DNA of 64,000 nt from Kaistella carnis (GCF_003860585.1 NZ_CP034159.1:124001-188000), one strand, 5' to 3'. Counted from the first letter of the stretch, positions 8,557-18,659 are shown. Notes: generated by a model from the sequence alone, not told the origin. A program made the numbers and translations.

Positions 8557-9258
8557 ATGGCAAACCTCGATACCTACCTAGATTCGCATTACATTCACCG
8601 CAGTAATTGGTTAAGAGCCGCAGTTCTCGGCGCCAATGACGGAATAATTTCTGTTTCCAGTTTAGCCATTGGTGTGGCCGCTGCAAGTTCCACCACGGAA
8701 CCCATTGTTTTAGCAACGGTCGCTGCTTTGGTTGCGTGAGCACTTTCGATGGCGGCGGGAGAATATGTTTCTGTAAGTTCTCAAACCGATATTGAAACGG
8801 CAGATATTGAAAGAGAGAAGCAGGAATTATTAGAAATGCCGGAAGCGGAGCTGCATATGTTGGCGAAAATTTACGAGCAACGAGGTTTGAAAAAAGAAAC
8901 TTCCATGCAAGTTGCCTTAGAATTAACGAAAGTTGATGCTTTAGGTGCGCATGTCCGGGATGAATTAGGCATTAACGAAATCAGTCAGGCTCATCCTATT
9001 CAGGGCGCTTTGGCGTCCGGAAGTTCTTTTGTAGCGGGTGGAGTTTTACCGCTTTTGGTAGTCCTGTTTGCGCCACTGAAAGGCATGGAGTATTGGCTCT
9101 ATGGTTTCACGATTATTTCCCTGATTTTATTGGGCACTTTGGCAGCAAAAACGGGTGGTTCAAATATTGGGAAAGCTATTTTAAGAGTGACAATTTGGGG
9201 ACAGATTGCCATGGGATTATCTGCATTCGTAGGTTATCTGTTCGGTGTTAATGTTTAA
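8557..9258 (+). pseudogene. VIT/CCC1 family transporter interrupted by an in-frame TGA
   Basis: The two halves (8557-8739 and 8749-9258) lie in the same frame and together encode a complete 233-codon VIT family protein, of the kind that moves Fe2+ or Mn2+ across membranes. The only break is TGA at 8737-8739, inside the conserved stretch VA-stop-ALSMAAGEYVSVSSQ, where relatives normally have Gly (VAGALSMAAGEY). One G-to-T change in a GGA codon explains it. TGA is used as a normal stop in this window, so a recoded Gly is unlikely. The first half ends after the first hydrophobic segment; the second could restart at the ATG at 8749 but would lack that helix. A sequencing error is the other explanation. 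Confidence 0.82.
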
Positions 9259-9387
9259 CCGTTGCAAAAAGGTTTACAATTGAAAATTATTCTTTTGAAA
9301 GCCTTTTAATAAATTATAAATAAAACTTTTCGATTTAAAAATCAGTAGAAATTTACGATCCATATTTCATCATTAAAAAATAAAATC

Positions 9388-9885
9388 GTGAAAAAGATTA
9401 TTCCAATTTTATTTGTAGTCGCTCTGATTTCCTGTAATAAACAGAGCGATCAAATTCAGGCTTTACAAAAGCGAGTTGATAGTTTGGAAAAAAAAGTGGC
9501 AGAGAGTTATAAACCTGGTTTCGGTGAATTTATGAGCGGAATTCAGGTTCATCACAATAAACTTTGGTTTGCAGGGCAAAATGAAAACTGGAAACTGGCT
9601 GACTTTGAAATTCATGAAATCATGGAAGCCATTGTTAATATTAAAAAATATCAGAAGGATAGAAAGGAAAGCGAAATGATTGATATGCTTAATCCAGCCT
9701 TAGATAATTTGGACATCGCAATCGAAAAACAAGATCCAAAACTTTTTAAAAACAGTTTTATTTCACTCACCAATACCTGTAATACCTGTCATCGTAAAAC
9801 TGAGTTTGAATTTAATGTGGTGAAAATTCCCGATCAACCTCCCTTAAGCAATCAGGATTTTAGAAATCAACTTGAAAAAAAATAG
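9388..9885 (+). CDS. Lipoprotein with a single c-type haem-binding motif
   Basis: A 165-residue exported protein starting at GTG. A lipoprotein signal ends at Cys16 (VVALISC), followed by a short heptad-like coiled coil (IQALQKRVDSLEKKV). The body is helical and acidic. Near the C-terminus (about residues 130-134) is CNTCH, the CXXCH motif that attaches haem c. The pattern recalls small monohaem cytochromes or cytochrome c'-like four-helix proteins, and an HHNKLWFAGQNENWKLADFE stretch is like that in periplasmic proteins of that group. Haem attachment is inferred from the motif only. It follows the VIT pseudogene. Confidence 0.75.
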   Translation: MKKIIPILFVVALISCNKQSDQIQALQKRVDSLEKKVAESYKPGFGEFMSGIQVHHNKLWFAGQNENWKLADFEIHEIMEAIVNIKKYQKDRKESEMIDMLNPALDNLDIAIEKQDPKLFKNSFISLTNTCNTCHRKTEFEFNVVKIPDQPPLSNQDFRNQLEKK

Positions 9886-9909
9886 GGCTGAGAATTGAAT
9901 TATTTTTTG

Positions 9910-10605
9910 GTGAAGGTTGATGAAAACTTAAAAGGAATTGCAAAACTTTTTCTAAAATTAAGAATTATCGGTTTCGGCGGTCCGGCTGCACATATTGCCA
10001 TGATGCAAGATGAAAGTAGTAGTTGAACGAACATTATTTCCTCGATTTACTTTGATAGAAATCGTAAATACTGTTTCCTGTTCGCTACCTATTCAAAACT
10101 CTTCTGGATCCTTCTGGAAATCGGTGCCATACTTTACGGCAGCGGTTATGTGCTGCTTGCGTTCATCGATACCGAAAGCGTTTCAACCGGAATGACCACG
10201 CGACAACAATTAATCGATGCGATTGCGGCAGTACAGTTTACGCCCGGACCCGTTTTCTCCTCCGTAACATTTATTGGTTATCAAATCAACGGTCTGTCGG
10301 GTGCAGTAATTTCGACGATTGCTATTTTTCTGCCGTCATTTGTTTTTGTGGCTTTCCTGAATCCTTTGGTAAAAAAAATGCGAAGTTCTGTTTTGTTTTC
10401 AGCCTTTTTAGATGCCGTAAATATAGCCTCGGTTGCCATCATTATTTCCGTGTGTTTTGCGATGTGTAAAGATTCGGTTAATGATTGGCGAACGATTTTA
10501 ATTGCAATTTTAAGTATTGCGTTGACGTTTCGCTATCGAAAAGTAAACAGTGCATTTATTGTTTTGGGCGGTTCAATCCTAGGATATTTGTTGATGCTAT
10601 TATGA
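9910..10605 (+). pseudogene. chrA: Chromate transporter (ChrA) relic with deletion and frameshift
   Basis: The start (KLFLKLRIIGFGGPAAHIAMMQDE) is the diagnostic N-terminus of ChrA. At about 10010 an extra A in GATGAAAGTAG shifts the frame: without it the text would read QDEVVVER, as in the family; with it a TGA appears at 10024-10026. Downstream, in the original frame, the second half resumes (IGAILYGSGYVLLAF and IDAIAAVQFTPGPV). Intact ChrA has roughly 390 residues with two homologous halves; here only about 230 codons remain, so some 150 codons of the first half are deleted. The 151-codon frame from 10150 might still be translated but would be a non-functional half. The Gly of the second-half VGQ-TPGP motif is also lost. 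Confidence 0.85.
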
Positions 10606-10871
10606 CAAAGAGAAAGTTATCAAAAGAAGGTTAATGGTTTTAAATAGAAGTATTTCAAAACGAATCATTCTGATAAATTGTTAATTAGTATTGGGTACTT
10701 TAATTGTAAGACAATTCACTTTGACATTTTTTATACAAGTAAAGTCGAAGTTCTCTTCATCAAAATTTTATGGTAATAATTCAATTTGTTATATTTACAA
10801 AAGCTTGTTGTAATCGAAATCTACAAACGGAATTGTGCAATCGCTGAACAAAATTTTAAAATGAAAAAAAT

Positions 10872-11258
10872 ATGGAACGAGAAAAAATCATAAATTTTCT
10901 TGAAAAGTTTGATTATCGTTATTCTGTAAAAAATCAGGTCATAGAAGTGAAACTGGATTTTTCACAAAAAGTGATGATTGATTTATCCGAAACTACTAAA
11001 ATAAAAATTTCTGATAAATTAGTGGGTTGGAACTTTTTGACCGGTTTATTAGTGATGAGTTTAAAAAATGCAATCATTTATAACTTCATTATGAGCATCA
11101 TTTCATCGTTTGTTTTTTTCTATCTGCAATCACTTATTTCTTCTATAAATTTCATTCCTTTCTATTTTGTTTTTATTCTCTGGCTTTTAATGTCTATTCA
11201 GTACTATGTGATAAAATTAGAAAATTTCAAAAGCAGAATTATGAATTTACCGGAATAA
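10872..11258 (+). CDS. Hypothetical protein with two membrane segments
   Basis: An unrecognised protein of 128 residues. The first 45 residues are soluble and charged (EREKIINFLEKFDYRY), followed by a moderately hydrophobic stretch and two clear transmembrane segments (about residues 70-90 and 95-115, the latter IPFYFVFILWLLMSIQYYV). No signal peptide and no known motif. The A-rich upstream region is compatible with a start here; the ATG eleven bases earlier is in another frame and closes at once. It stands alone between the chrA relic and the deacetylase-like gene. Confidence 0.55.
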   Translation: MEREKIINFLEKFDYRYSVKNQVIEVKLDFSQKVMIDLSETTKIKISDKLVGWNFLTGLLVMSLKNAIIYNFIMSIISSFVFFYLQSLISSINFIPFYFVFILWLLMSIQYYVIKLENFKSRIMNLPE

Positions 11259-11543
11259 AGAAATAGCAGATTTTAGTTCGAAAGGGTTCACTTTTCCCTT
11301 AAGAAAATGTAGCAATACTTAGTTTAGCGGAAATAAAGAAATGATTAAGCTTATCAATGAAATACTGGCTAAATAAGCAAATACACTACAATTTGAAGCA
11401 AGATGTTCGCCGTAGAATTGGTTACTTTGAGCTTTTGCCAGCACTATTTTTCTGCGATTATTTATATAGATATAAAGCAAAGATAAACTGCCGGTTATGT
11501 CATTCAAAGTTTTTTACAATAAAAAATAATATTCAACGCTCAA

Positions 11544-12446
11544 ATGCTGCCCATCGCTTTTCATCCCATCTATAAACATCCTTTGCCGGAAGGTCACAAA
11601 TTCCCCATGTTGAAGTATGAATTATTGCCTCAACAATTATTGTTGGAAGGTATTGCGGAAGAAAGTGATTTCTTCGCGCCTGACCGTGCTGATTTGCGAT
11701 ATATCTACGCCGTTCACGATAAAGATTATGTGGATTCTCTTTTAGATTTAACACTTGATGCCAGAGCGCAGCGAAAAATTGGTTTTCCCTTATCTGCAGC
11801 ATTAATTGAAAGGGAGTTAAGAATTGCACAAGGAACAATTATAGGCTGTGAGAAAGCATTTGAAACTGGAGTTGCCTTCAATATCGCGGGCGGCACTCAT
11901 CACGCGTTTACGAATCGGGGAGAAGGGTTTTGTATGTTGAACGATCAGGCAATAGCAGCGAATTATTTATTAGAGGAAAAATTGGCAAGTAAGATCTTGA
12001 TCATCGATTTAGATGTGCATCAGGGAAATGGAACGGCAGAAATTTTTCAGCATAACTCTAATGTATTTACATTTTCGGTGCATGGTCAAACCAATTATCC
12101 GTTCAGTAAAGAAGTTTCTGATTTAGATATTGGACTTCCTAATAGAACTGCTGACGATGAATATTTGAAATTGATCAATGAGTATGTTCCGAAATTGATC
12201 GATCAGGAAAAGCCTGATTTTATATTTTATTTAAGCGGCGTTGATATTCTGGAATCTGATAAACTGGGAAATTTGAGTGTTTCTGTGGAAGGCTGTAAGA
12301 GGAGAGATGAAATTGTTTTATCGAACTGTAAGAAATTGCAAATTCCAGTACAAGTCAGTATGGGCGGAGGTTATTCTCCTGAAATAAAAACAATCATTGA
12401 AGCGCATACGAATACGTATCGTGTTGCTGCTGACATATATAATTAA
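11544..12446 (+). CDS. Histone deacetylase-like (AcuC/HDAC) zinc hydrolase
   Basis: A 300-residue member of the arginase/deacetylase superfamily that would remove acetyl or similar acyl groups from lysines or polyamines. The N-terminus (FHPIYKHPLPEGHKFPM) is typical of the bacterial class IV-like branch. The catalytic His pair is GGTHHAF (His119-His120), and the metal site is IDLDVHQGNGT with Asp157 and His159 as ligands; the third ligand is probably the Asp of SGVDILESD. All key residues are present. It is cytoplasmic, lacks obvious operon partners, and its 3' end faces the giant ATPase gene. The true substrate is not known for this branch. Confidence 0.9.
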   Translation: MLPIAFHPIYKHPLPEGHKFPMLKYELLPQQLLLEGIAEESDFFAPDRADLRYIYAVHDKDYVDSLLDLTLDARAQRKIGFPLSAALIERELRIAQGTIIGCEKAFETGVAFNIAGGTHHAFTNRGEGFCMLNDQAIAANYLLEEKLASKILIIDLDVHQGNGTAEIFQHNSNVFTFSVHGQTNYPFSKEVSDLDIGLPNRTADDEYLKLINEYVPKLIDQEKPDFIFYLSGVDILESDKLGNLSVSVEGCKRRDEIVLSNCKKLQIPVQVSMGGGYSPEIKTIIEAHTNTYRVAADIYN

Positions 12447-12550
12447 ATTTAAAGCCTTGCTTTTTTTCTAAACTTGGGAAGATTTTTTGTGATTCGCTTT
12501 TAGGGTTATAATTTCTATTTGTACCCCATCTTTAAAATGCAAACCCATCT

Positions 12551-12698
12551 TCTAGCCGTGATAGGAGTGGAAATCCCGCAGGCAGCAGGTCTATTTTTTC
12601 TAACGCCAAAAGAGCGACCAACGGAAGCTCCTTTTTGTGTTTTCAGAAAAAAAGAGCTGCAACAAGGGATTGAAACAGATAGCGCGATCAGCTTCTCC
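12551..12698 (+). repeat. Structured intergenic element, copy C (AGCC...GGAGTGG ... AGCG..AGCT type)
   Basis: This non-coding stretch between two convergent genes begins CTAGCCGTGATAGGAGTGG and ends with GATAGCGCGATCAGCTTCTCC-like sequence, with a T-rich/A-rich hairpin between them. The same layout, on the opposite strand, appears at 38652-38734 and 59878-59966. From memory, similar elements of about 100-150 bases (AGCCC-GA-nn-GAAGTGG ... AGCGGA-AGCGGGA ... AGCT) are widespread between genes in Flavobacteriia; I cannot name a function. Short open frames across it are shadows. Confidence 0.5.
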
Positions 12699-12707
12699 AA
12701 CAGAAAT

Positions 12708-13889
12708 TTACTTTCCGAATCCCTGTTTTAATATTTCTTTAATTCCTTCAATATGATCGGTGAATTCGGTGATTTGAGATAAAACCTGTGCCATATTATT
12801 CGCATCGCCGAAAGCTTTCAATTTATTATTTTTGAGAAAAGTTGCTTTAATTTCGTCCCAACGATCAGACTCCTCTGAAGTCATCATATTGGTCATTTTC
12901 TTAAACTTCAAAAGATTTGCTTCCGCAGCATTCGTCAGGGTTTGCGTTTCGTTTTGATAATGGGAGAGCAGGATAGTGTTGATTTCTTCATCGTTCATCA
13001 TGGGAACGATTTTCGAAACAAGTTTATTCATGTCCCGATATGAACCTTGCAGCCTAAACGGTGGTTCAACGCGGTAAGAATCTTCCATCGCAGCGGAGGC
13101 AATGTAAGCGGCATTCGCCTTTAATAGAACATTTCTGACTTTAATCACTTTATCCAAAACAGCAATATAAGCCTCAATATCCTGTTTGGAATGATTGCCT
13201 TTTAATTCAAAACCCTCTTTCTTTCCGGTTTTTGCCATCTGAATTAAAGGATACAGATCTTCCGGATTTTTAGAAGCCAACTGCGTCAAAAGCGGATGTG
13301 AAGTCAGGGAGTTTTCAATCAAACTGAGCTTAAAAAGATCGGTCGTGTTGCCAATCACATCACCCAGATTATAAATGTCTGCCCGGTTGGCAAGCATGTC
13401 CGGGATTCGGAATTTTTCGCCGGTTTCCGTGTAGGGATTTCCGGCCATAACCACACAAAACTTCTTCGATTTCATGTCGTATGTTTTCGGTTTCCCATTG
13501 TAAACGCCTTCCATTTTTCGGGTGCCATCTGCCAGGGAAATAAATTTTTGTAAAAATTCCGGATTGCAATGCTGAATATCGTCGATATAAAGCATGACGT
13601 TATTTCCCATCTCCAGCGCTAAATTCAGCTTTTTTAATTCTTCTCTGGCGGCAGAATTTGTGGCAGATTCCGGATCTACAGAAGTGATATCATGACCGAT
13701 TGCGGGTCCGTTTATTTTCACGAAAACCAAACCTAATCGGTTGGCCAGATATTCCATCAAAGTCGTTTTCCCATAACCCGGAGGCGAAACCAAAAGTAAC
13801 ATTCCGGAACGGTCGGTTCGTCGGTCATCTCCGGCGCTGCCCAATTGTTTTGCGAGATTATCTCCAAATAAGGGTAACCTGTTGTGCAT
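12708..13889 (-). pseudogene. C-terminal AAA+ domain of the giant DNA repair ATPase, separated by IS insertion
   Basis: This 393-codon frame is the 3' part of a gene broken by the IS982-type element at 13877-14860. It holds a complete AAA+ core: Walker A SPPGYGKTTLMEY (about residues 35-47), Walker B NVMLYIDDIQHCNPE (about 95-109), a sensor-1-like VVMAGNPYTETG, and a helical lid. Its ATG at 13887-13889 lies inside the IS terminal repeat; the first seven residues (MHNRLPL) come from the IS end and the duplicated target. Removing the IS and one target copy restores the reading QVYLPLFGDNLAKQ and a protein of about 1616 residues. The fragment may still be translated from the IS-borne ATG. I see no other damage. 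Confidence 0.85.
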
Positions 13890-14860
13890 TTAGAAATTGA
13901 AAGGAAAAAAGATTGTCCATTTGATTAAAAAATCGTATATTTAATTGATTACCAAGTCATTTAAATACATGAACAATCTCATTCAAAACTACGAAATTAT
14001 TTTAAAAGAATTGACAGCAACCTGTAAACATATTAAGTCAAATAAGCAGATCAGACTCCCGAAAATGTCTGACTTGGAACTTGTGGCACTTAATATTACC
14101 GCTGAATACATGTCCATTAACTCTGAATTACAGTTGTTTAGATGTATTTCGGGAACCGATTTGGATGGGAAGATCGAGAGGAGCGTCTACAATAAAAGAA
14201 GGAGGAGGCTTTTTCCATATATTGAAAAAATAAGGGAGACCTTAAGCGGTAAATTTTCTGATTTCAGCGATGTCTTCATTGTTGATTCAACACCGATTGA
14301 AATATGTAAATTCAGTCGTGCAAACCGTTCGGCAATTTGTTCCACAGATGATATCAAACCTTCGTTTGGATATTGTGCCGCGCAGAAGTCAAGGTATTTT
14401 GGCTATAAACTTCATGCGGTTTGTGACAAGAATGGAATCTTTCACTCTTTTGATTTCACCCCTGCAAATGTTCATGATGTAAATTACCTCAAGGATATTA
14501 AGGAAAACTTTAAAAACTGTTTATTGATCGGGGACAGAGGATATATCAGTAAAAAATTTCAAGTAGATTTATTCAACTATTCCAAGATAAATCTTTCGGT
14601 CCCGATGAGGAAAAACCAGCATGGTTTTGTAGAGTTTTCAAGGACAAAATCAAACATAAGGAAACGGATTGAAACCAATATATCGCAACTATGCGGCCAG
14701 TTTACAATAAACGTGAACTTTGCAAAAACCTTTCAAGGTTTGGCGACAAGGATAGTGTCGAAAATAACTTCTTTTACGATGATTCAATACCTCAATTTTT
14801 TCGTCTTCAAAAGAAGTTTGAATAAACTAAAAGTTAATTTGTGCTAAATGCACAACAGGT
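13877..14860 (+). mobile_element. IS982-family insertion sequence (984 bp), complete
   Basis: The ends carry a 17-bp perfect inverted repeat, ACCTGTTGTGCATTTAG at 13877-13893 and its complement at 14844-14860. The flanks carry a direct repeat AAGGGTA at 13870-13876 and 14861-14867, which is the target-site duplication (the boundary could instead be drawn two bases in, giving a 9-bp TAAGGGTAA repeat). One transposase gene fills the element. The clean duplication and intact transposase suggest a recent insertion. It sits inside the coding sequence of the giant ATPase, in the opposite orientation. Confidence 0.93.
13969..14847 (+). CDS. IS982 family transposase
   Basis: A DDE transposase of 292 residues from the ATG at 13969 (the frame opens earlier at a TTG, but the ATG gives the usual N-terminus MNNLIQNYE). 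The catalytic acids are probably the Asp of FIVDSTPIEIC, the Asp of LIGDRGYISKKF and the Glu of RKRIETNISQ. The DSTP-I-x-C-K pattern and the length are typical of IS982 relatives. The stop TAA at 14845-14847 lies within the right terminal repeat. No frameshift is present, so the element is probably active. Confidence 0.9.
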   Translation: MNNLIQNYEIILKELTATCKHIKSNKQIRLPKMSDLELVALNITAEYMSINSELQLFRCISGTDLDGKIERSVYNKRRRRLFPYIEKIRETLSGKFSDFSDVFIVDSTPIEICKFSRANRSAICSTDDIKPSFGYCAAQKSRYFGYKLHAVCDKNGIFHSFDFTPANVHDVNYLKDIKENFKNCLLIGDRGYISKKFQVDLFNYSKINLSVPMRKNQHGFVEFSRTKSNIRKRIETNISQLCGQFTINVNFAKTFQGLATRIVSKITSFTMIQYLNFFVFKRSLNKLKVNLC

Positions 14861-17800
14861 AAGGGTAAATAAACCTGATCAATTAATTTGTTTCGAACAA
14901 AGGAAGTCAGGACTTTTGGCTCAAATTCATGCAGCCTCAAATTTTCTTTTAACTGAAGCGTAAGTTGATGTCTTTCATTTCTGAACTGCTCAAATTCCGG
15001 CACATCAATTTCGAAATACTCTTTCAGCAAATTGACAAAACGGTGGTAATTGAAATGGAAAGTTCCGTCCAAAATGGTTGAATGTGAACCCGCTAATCCA
15101 GTAATATCCGCGTCGGCATCTACCGAAATTATTTTCTCACTGCTTTCGTGTGGAAACAGTAAGAGCGCAATTACCTCATATACATATTCAAGATCGTTTT
15201 CCGTTTTTGAGTCTTTAATGTAAGAGGAAACCCATTGAAATGCGAGTTGAATTTTCGCCTCAAAATCGGTGGCTTTTTCTATTCCCTGTTTAAATTTGAG
15301 GTCTGTATTTTTCGCGGCAAGCACTTTTTGAAAATCTTCAACGAGTTGTTTTGCTTTGAGACTGATCACAAATGAATTATCTTTCATTAACTCTTGAAAC
15401 AGATAAGTGGCAACCAATTCCGGCTCGATCTGCGCATTTTTTACCACTTCAACATTTTCAGAAAAAATTTTAAATTCTTTTTCCAAATCATCTAAAATAT
15501 AATCAAACTGACTGCTTTTTGGAAATGTTTCTAAAACTTCGCCTGCAGATTTCATTTTTTGATTTAAAGTTTCCCGCTTTTCAGTTTCTAAATTTTGCCA
15601 GAAGAATTGTGCAAAGGCACGCGTTTTCGAATCAAAACGAAGCATTCCTAATGCATTGTGTTTTTCTAAAAGTGTTTTTAAAATTAATAAAGTATCCGCA
15701 TCATGAACGCCTTTTATATAACCTTCCGAATAATTTTTGGAGGTTTCATCGGCTACGACTGCCTGAAGTTTTTCCGGGGTCATCGAAGTCAGTTCTTCGA
15801 CAGGATAATTTTTAAATATTTTATAAGCTAAAAACGAAGCTCTGTAAATTTGACTGTTTTCTGAAACAAGATCCTGATTCCAGTATTTTTTACCTGAATT
15901 TAGAATATCACTTTTTAAAGGCTGATAAAAATCGGTGCCCGTCAAATGATAATTTAATTGGCCGTCTTTAAAAACAATTGTCAAGTCTAAATTCTGTTTG
16001 TTAACCGCAAATTTATGCTTCCCGAGTTTGATGATGTTTTCGCCGTCTTCGTATAATTCCTGCTTATCTTTCAGCTTTCGGAGAGCATCTTCTTTCGCAG
16101 ATTTTAATTCCGTTTCGATGGATTCTGCTTTTCCAACATCGTCAAGATCAGTTAACTGTTTTATAAGCTCACGAAGTTTAGAAATCATTAAATCTGAGGC
16201 AAAATAACCATTGATTTCTTCTGTAGAATTAAAGGTCATGGCTTTACTCGCGACACTTTTTAAGATTCTTTTAGACGAATTTTCTACGGAGATGGCTTTT
16301 TTATTTCTCGCTTCTACCAAACTGTTTTTCTTGGTTTCAAAAGCGGTGTAAATTTCTTCGCGCTTTTCAATGATCAATTCGGAGAATTCCTCGTAATCGG
16401 CAAACCGTGCTTCCAGATCTTCTAACTGAACCGACATTTTATTCAGAGATTCTGCAATTTTATCCGGCGTATTTGCTCGGTCGATGGCATTTACGATACT
16501 TTGGTCGATCAGTTTCATCTGTGCGGCAAAATCTGCCTTGGCTTCCTCACCGCCCAAAGTACCGATCTTATTTTTAATCTCTGCTTTTACCTTATTTAAA
16601 GTTGCAAAAATTAAAGAAATATTGTTGATGATCTGGGTTGCGTGCGAAGTGTCGTCGATCTTTAAATTGGAAACGATGTCGATCAGCATTTCCAGGTCGG
16701 TCGTGATTTGATTGACTTCCTCTTCCAGTTTTTTACCTTCTGCAACTTTGGAGATCGCTTCAATTTCCGCCTGTTTTTCCTGAACTCTGAGGTGATAAGG
16801 TTCCAGCGCTTTTTCGTCTAATAAAAAGGTGACGCAATATTGAGAGATGCGTTCTGTTTGTTCAACAATCTCTTTTTCCAGATTTTCAATGAAAGATTCG
16901 TCAACATAACGAACCTCTTTCAAGCTGATCACTTCTCCACGTAAAGAACGCAGCTGTGCAAGATTGCTAACGAAAACATCAATATTATCGAGCGGCGAGG
17001 ATTTTATGGTACTGAAAAGTTTATTGGCTTTTTCCTGAGTTTTAGTAATAATTTCCTGCGCATGTAAGCGAAGTTGAACTACTTTTTCAAATTCGTCAAT
17101 CGCAGCATTTGCCGTGTTTTTAATTTCTAAAAGAGGCTGATTCAATTCGAAAGTATCTTTGGAATCGATCCAGTAATAGCCATCTAAAATATTCTGGGAC
17201 AGTTTAGCTAAATCATTGTAAAGTCCATCGTAATTGTCATTTTTATTAAGAAGTGTGATGATCGAATTGGAGTCAGCCATCGCTTTTACAATGTCTTTAT
17301 TGCCAATTTTATAAATGAAACTGTCTTTGTGAACGGATGGAATCAGATCTCCTTTAACAAAAGGAGTTTGCCAGATCTGAACGACATGATTTTTAGTCTG
17401 CTCATTTTCTGATTTAAAATAGCATAATTCACCCTCATTTAGAATTGTAAATCCATTGCAGATGATCGGAGTTTTAACTTCATGGGAGATCAGATTATAA
17501 GAAATCAGCACATATTGACCAGATGTTTCCTCATAGAAAACATACATAAAATCTTCCCCATTTGGCGAAGCAATACGCTCCTGAAATTTCAAGCCTTCCA
17601 GCGTATTTTCAAATATTTTATATTCTCCCGTTTGGAGATAATATCCGTTGGAAAAAATTAAACCATGATTGTCGGGAAGGAGAATTGCGGCATCTTTAAT
17701 GCTGTCGATCTTCTGAACTTCCTGTAATTTATGGTTATAAACAAAGAAGCGCGGTTCTTCCTGAAAAGGTTTGATTTGTAAAGCGATCAGGTTTCCGAGG

Positions 17801-18549
17801 TCCGCAAATTTATAATCGCCGTCATCTAAAGTTTGATCAGGAAAATCAACATCTTCATCCAGAATACCTTTTCCGGATTCCGTATTATCTTCAATTTTAA
17901 TGGTTAAAGTTCCACCGATGGTTTCTACAAAAACTTTATCAAGAATTGAAATATGCGGATATTTTCCATATTTCTGCATGTCTCTGGTCGCTTCCTGCCA
18001 AAGGAAATCATGCTGTTTTGGGAATTTATATTCGTGGTCGCTTCGGTTGTCAATATATTCCAAGTGATCTTCCCGAATCAGCCATTTAAAGGTTTTAATA
18101 TCTGAGGTGCGATCACTCAGTTGAAAGACCATGTGCAGATAATTCCCGGAGATAAAGAACTTTCTAAATTCGGTATCGCGGTAGTATTTGTATAAATTTA
18201 AAAAATCAAAAAGAAACGTTTCATCGTCTAGTAAGTCAAGGTTTTGAGTCTTAAATTCTTCATTTTCATATTTGTAAATACTGAAAACATCTTCGATTTT
18301 AATATCGGTTCTCAAACCAAAATAGACGTTGTATCCAAAAATAGACAGATTTCCAATCGTTACAATATCACTCGGCGTACAGCTGTTCTCAGTGACAATT
18401 CGTTTGTTAGCGATCAACTTAGTCTCGATACTTCCGAAAACTTCTTTACGTGCACTGTTGAGTGAATTTAACCGTTCGATCAAATCCTTTTTTTGAGCCT
18501 CTAATCGACTCTGTATAATTTCGTAAGTGCCGCCTTCCAATGAATTCAT
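14827..18549 (-). pseudogene. N-terminal 1230 codons of the giant DNA repair ATPase, truncated by the IS
   Basis: This is the 5' part of a gene for a very large cytoplasmic protein of the type labelled 'DNA repair ATPase' in bacterial genomes. It starts MNSLEGGTYEIIQSRL at 18549. Residues 1-60 are coiled coil; about 60-480 look like beta-rich repeats; about 520-900 are long coiled coils (many Glu, Lys, Leu and Ile); the rest is mixed helical and ends at the IS with VYLPL. Ten codons of IS sequence follow (PVVHLAQINF) before a stop. The AAA+ domain needed for ATP hydrolysis is cut off and lies at 12708-13889. It is the last gene of the PspA-flotillin module, separated from flotillin by a terminator-like hairpin. 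The activity is unproven; the name comes from family labelling. Confidence 0.85.
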
Positions 18550-18604
18550 TCTATAAAAGTATAGGTAGTGGTTAATGTGAGAAAACCTGATGTTTAATGA
18601 TCAA

Positions 18605-18650
18605 ATCGAAAAAATCCTGCAGAATTTTTGTTTATTCTGCAGGAATTTAA
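18605..18650 (-). terminator. Terminator-like hairpin between flotillin and giant ATPase genes
   Basis: An 11-bp perfect stem (TCCTGCAGAAT / ATTCTGCAGGA at 18615-18625 and 18634-18644) with an 8-base loop. Read on the minus strand it is followed by TTTTTTC. It would reduce or stop transcription from flotillin into the ATPase gene. Confidence 0.75.
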
Positions 18651-18659
18651 ATGAAGTTT

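Noticed and set aside
8737..8739. Alternative genetic code or selenocysteine at the TGA in the VIT gene.
   Set aside because: Other genes in the window end in TGA, the expected residue is Gly and no selenocysteine insertion element is visible.
11319..11575. Two overlapping short frames on opposite strands before the deacetylase-like gene; the minus one has a hydrophobic end.
   Set aside because: No recognisable protein, no promoter at a sensible distance and the two exclude each other. Chance frames in AT-rich DNA are more likely.
12519..12731. 70-codon plus-strand frame across the intergenic element.
   Set aside because: It coincides with the structured repeat at 12551-12698, and its text depends on that element, not on a protein family.
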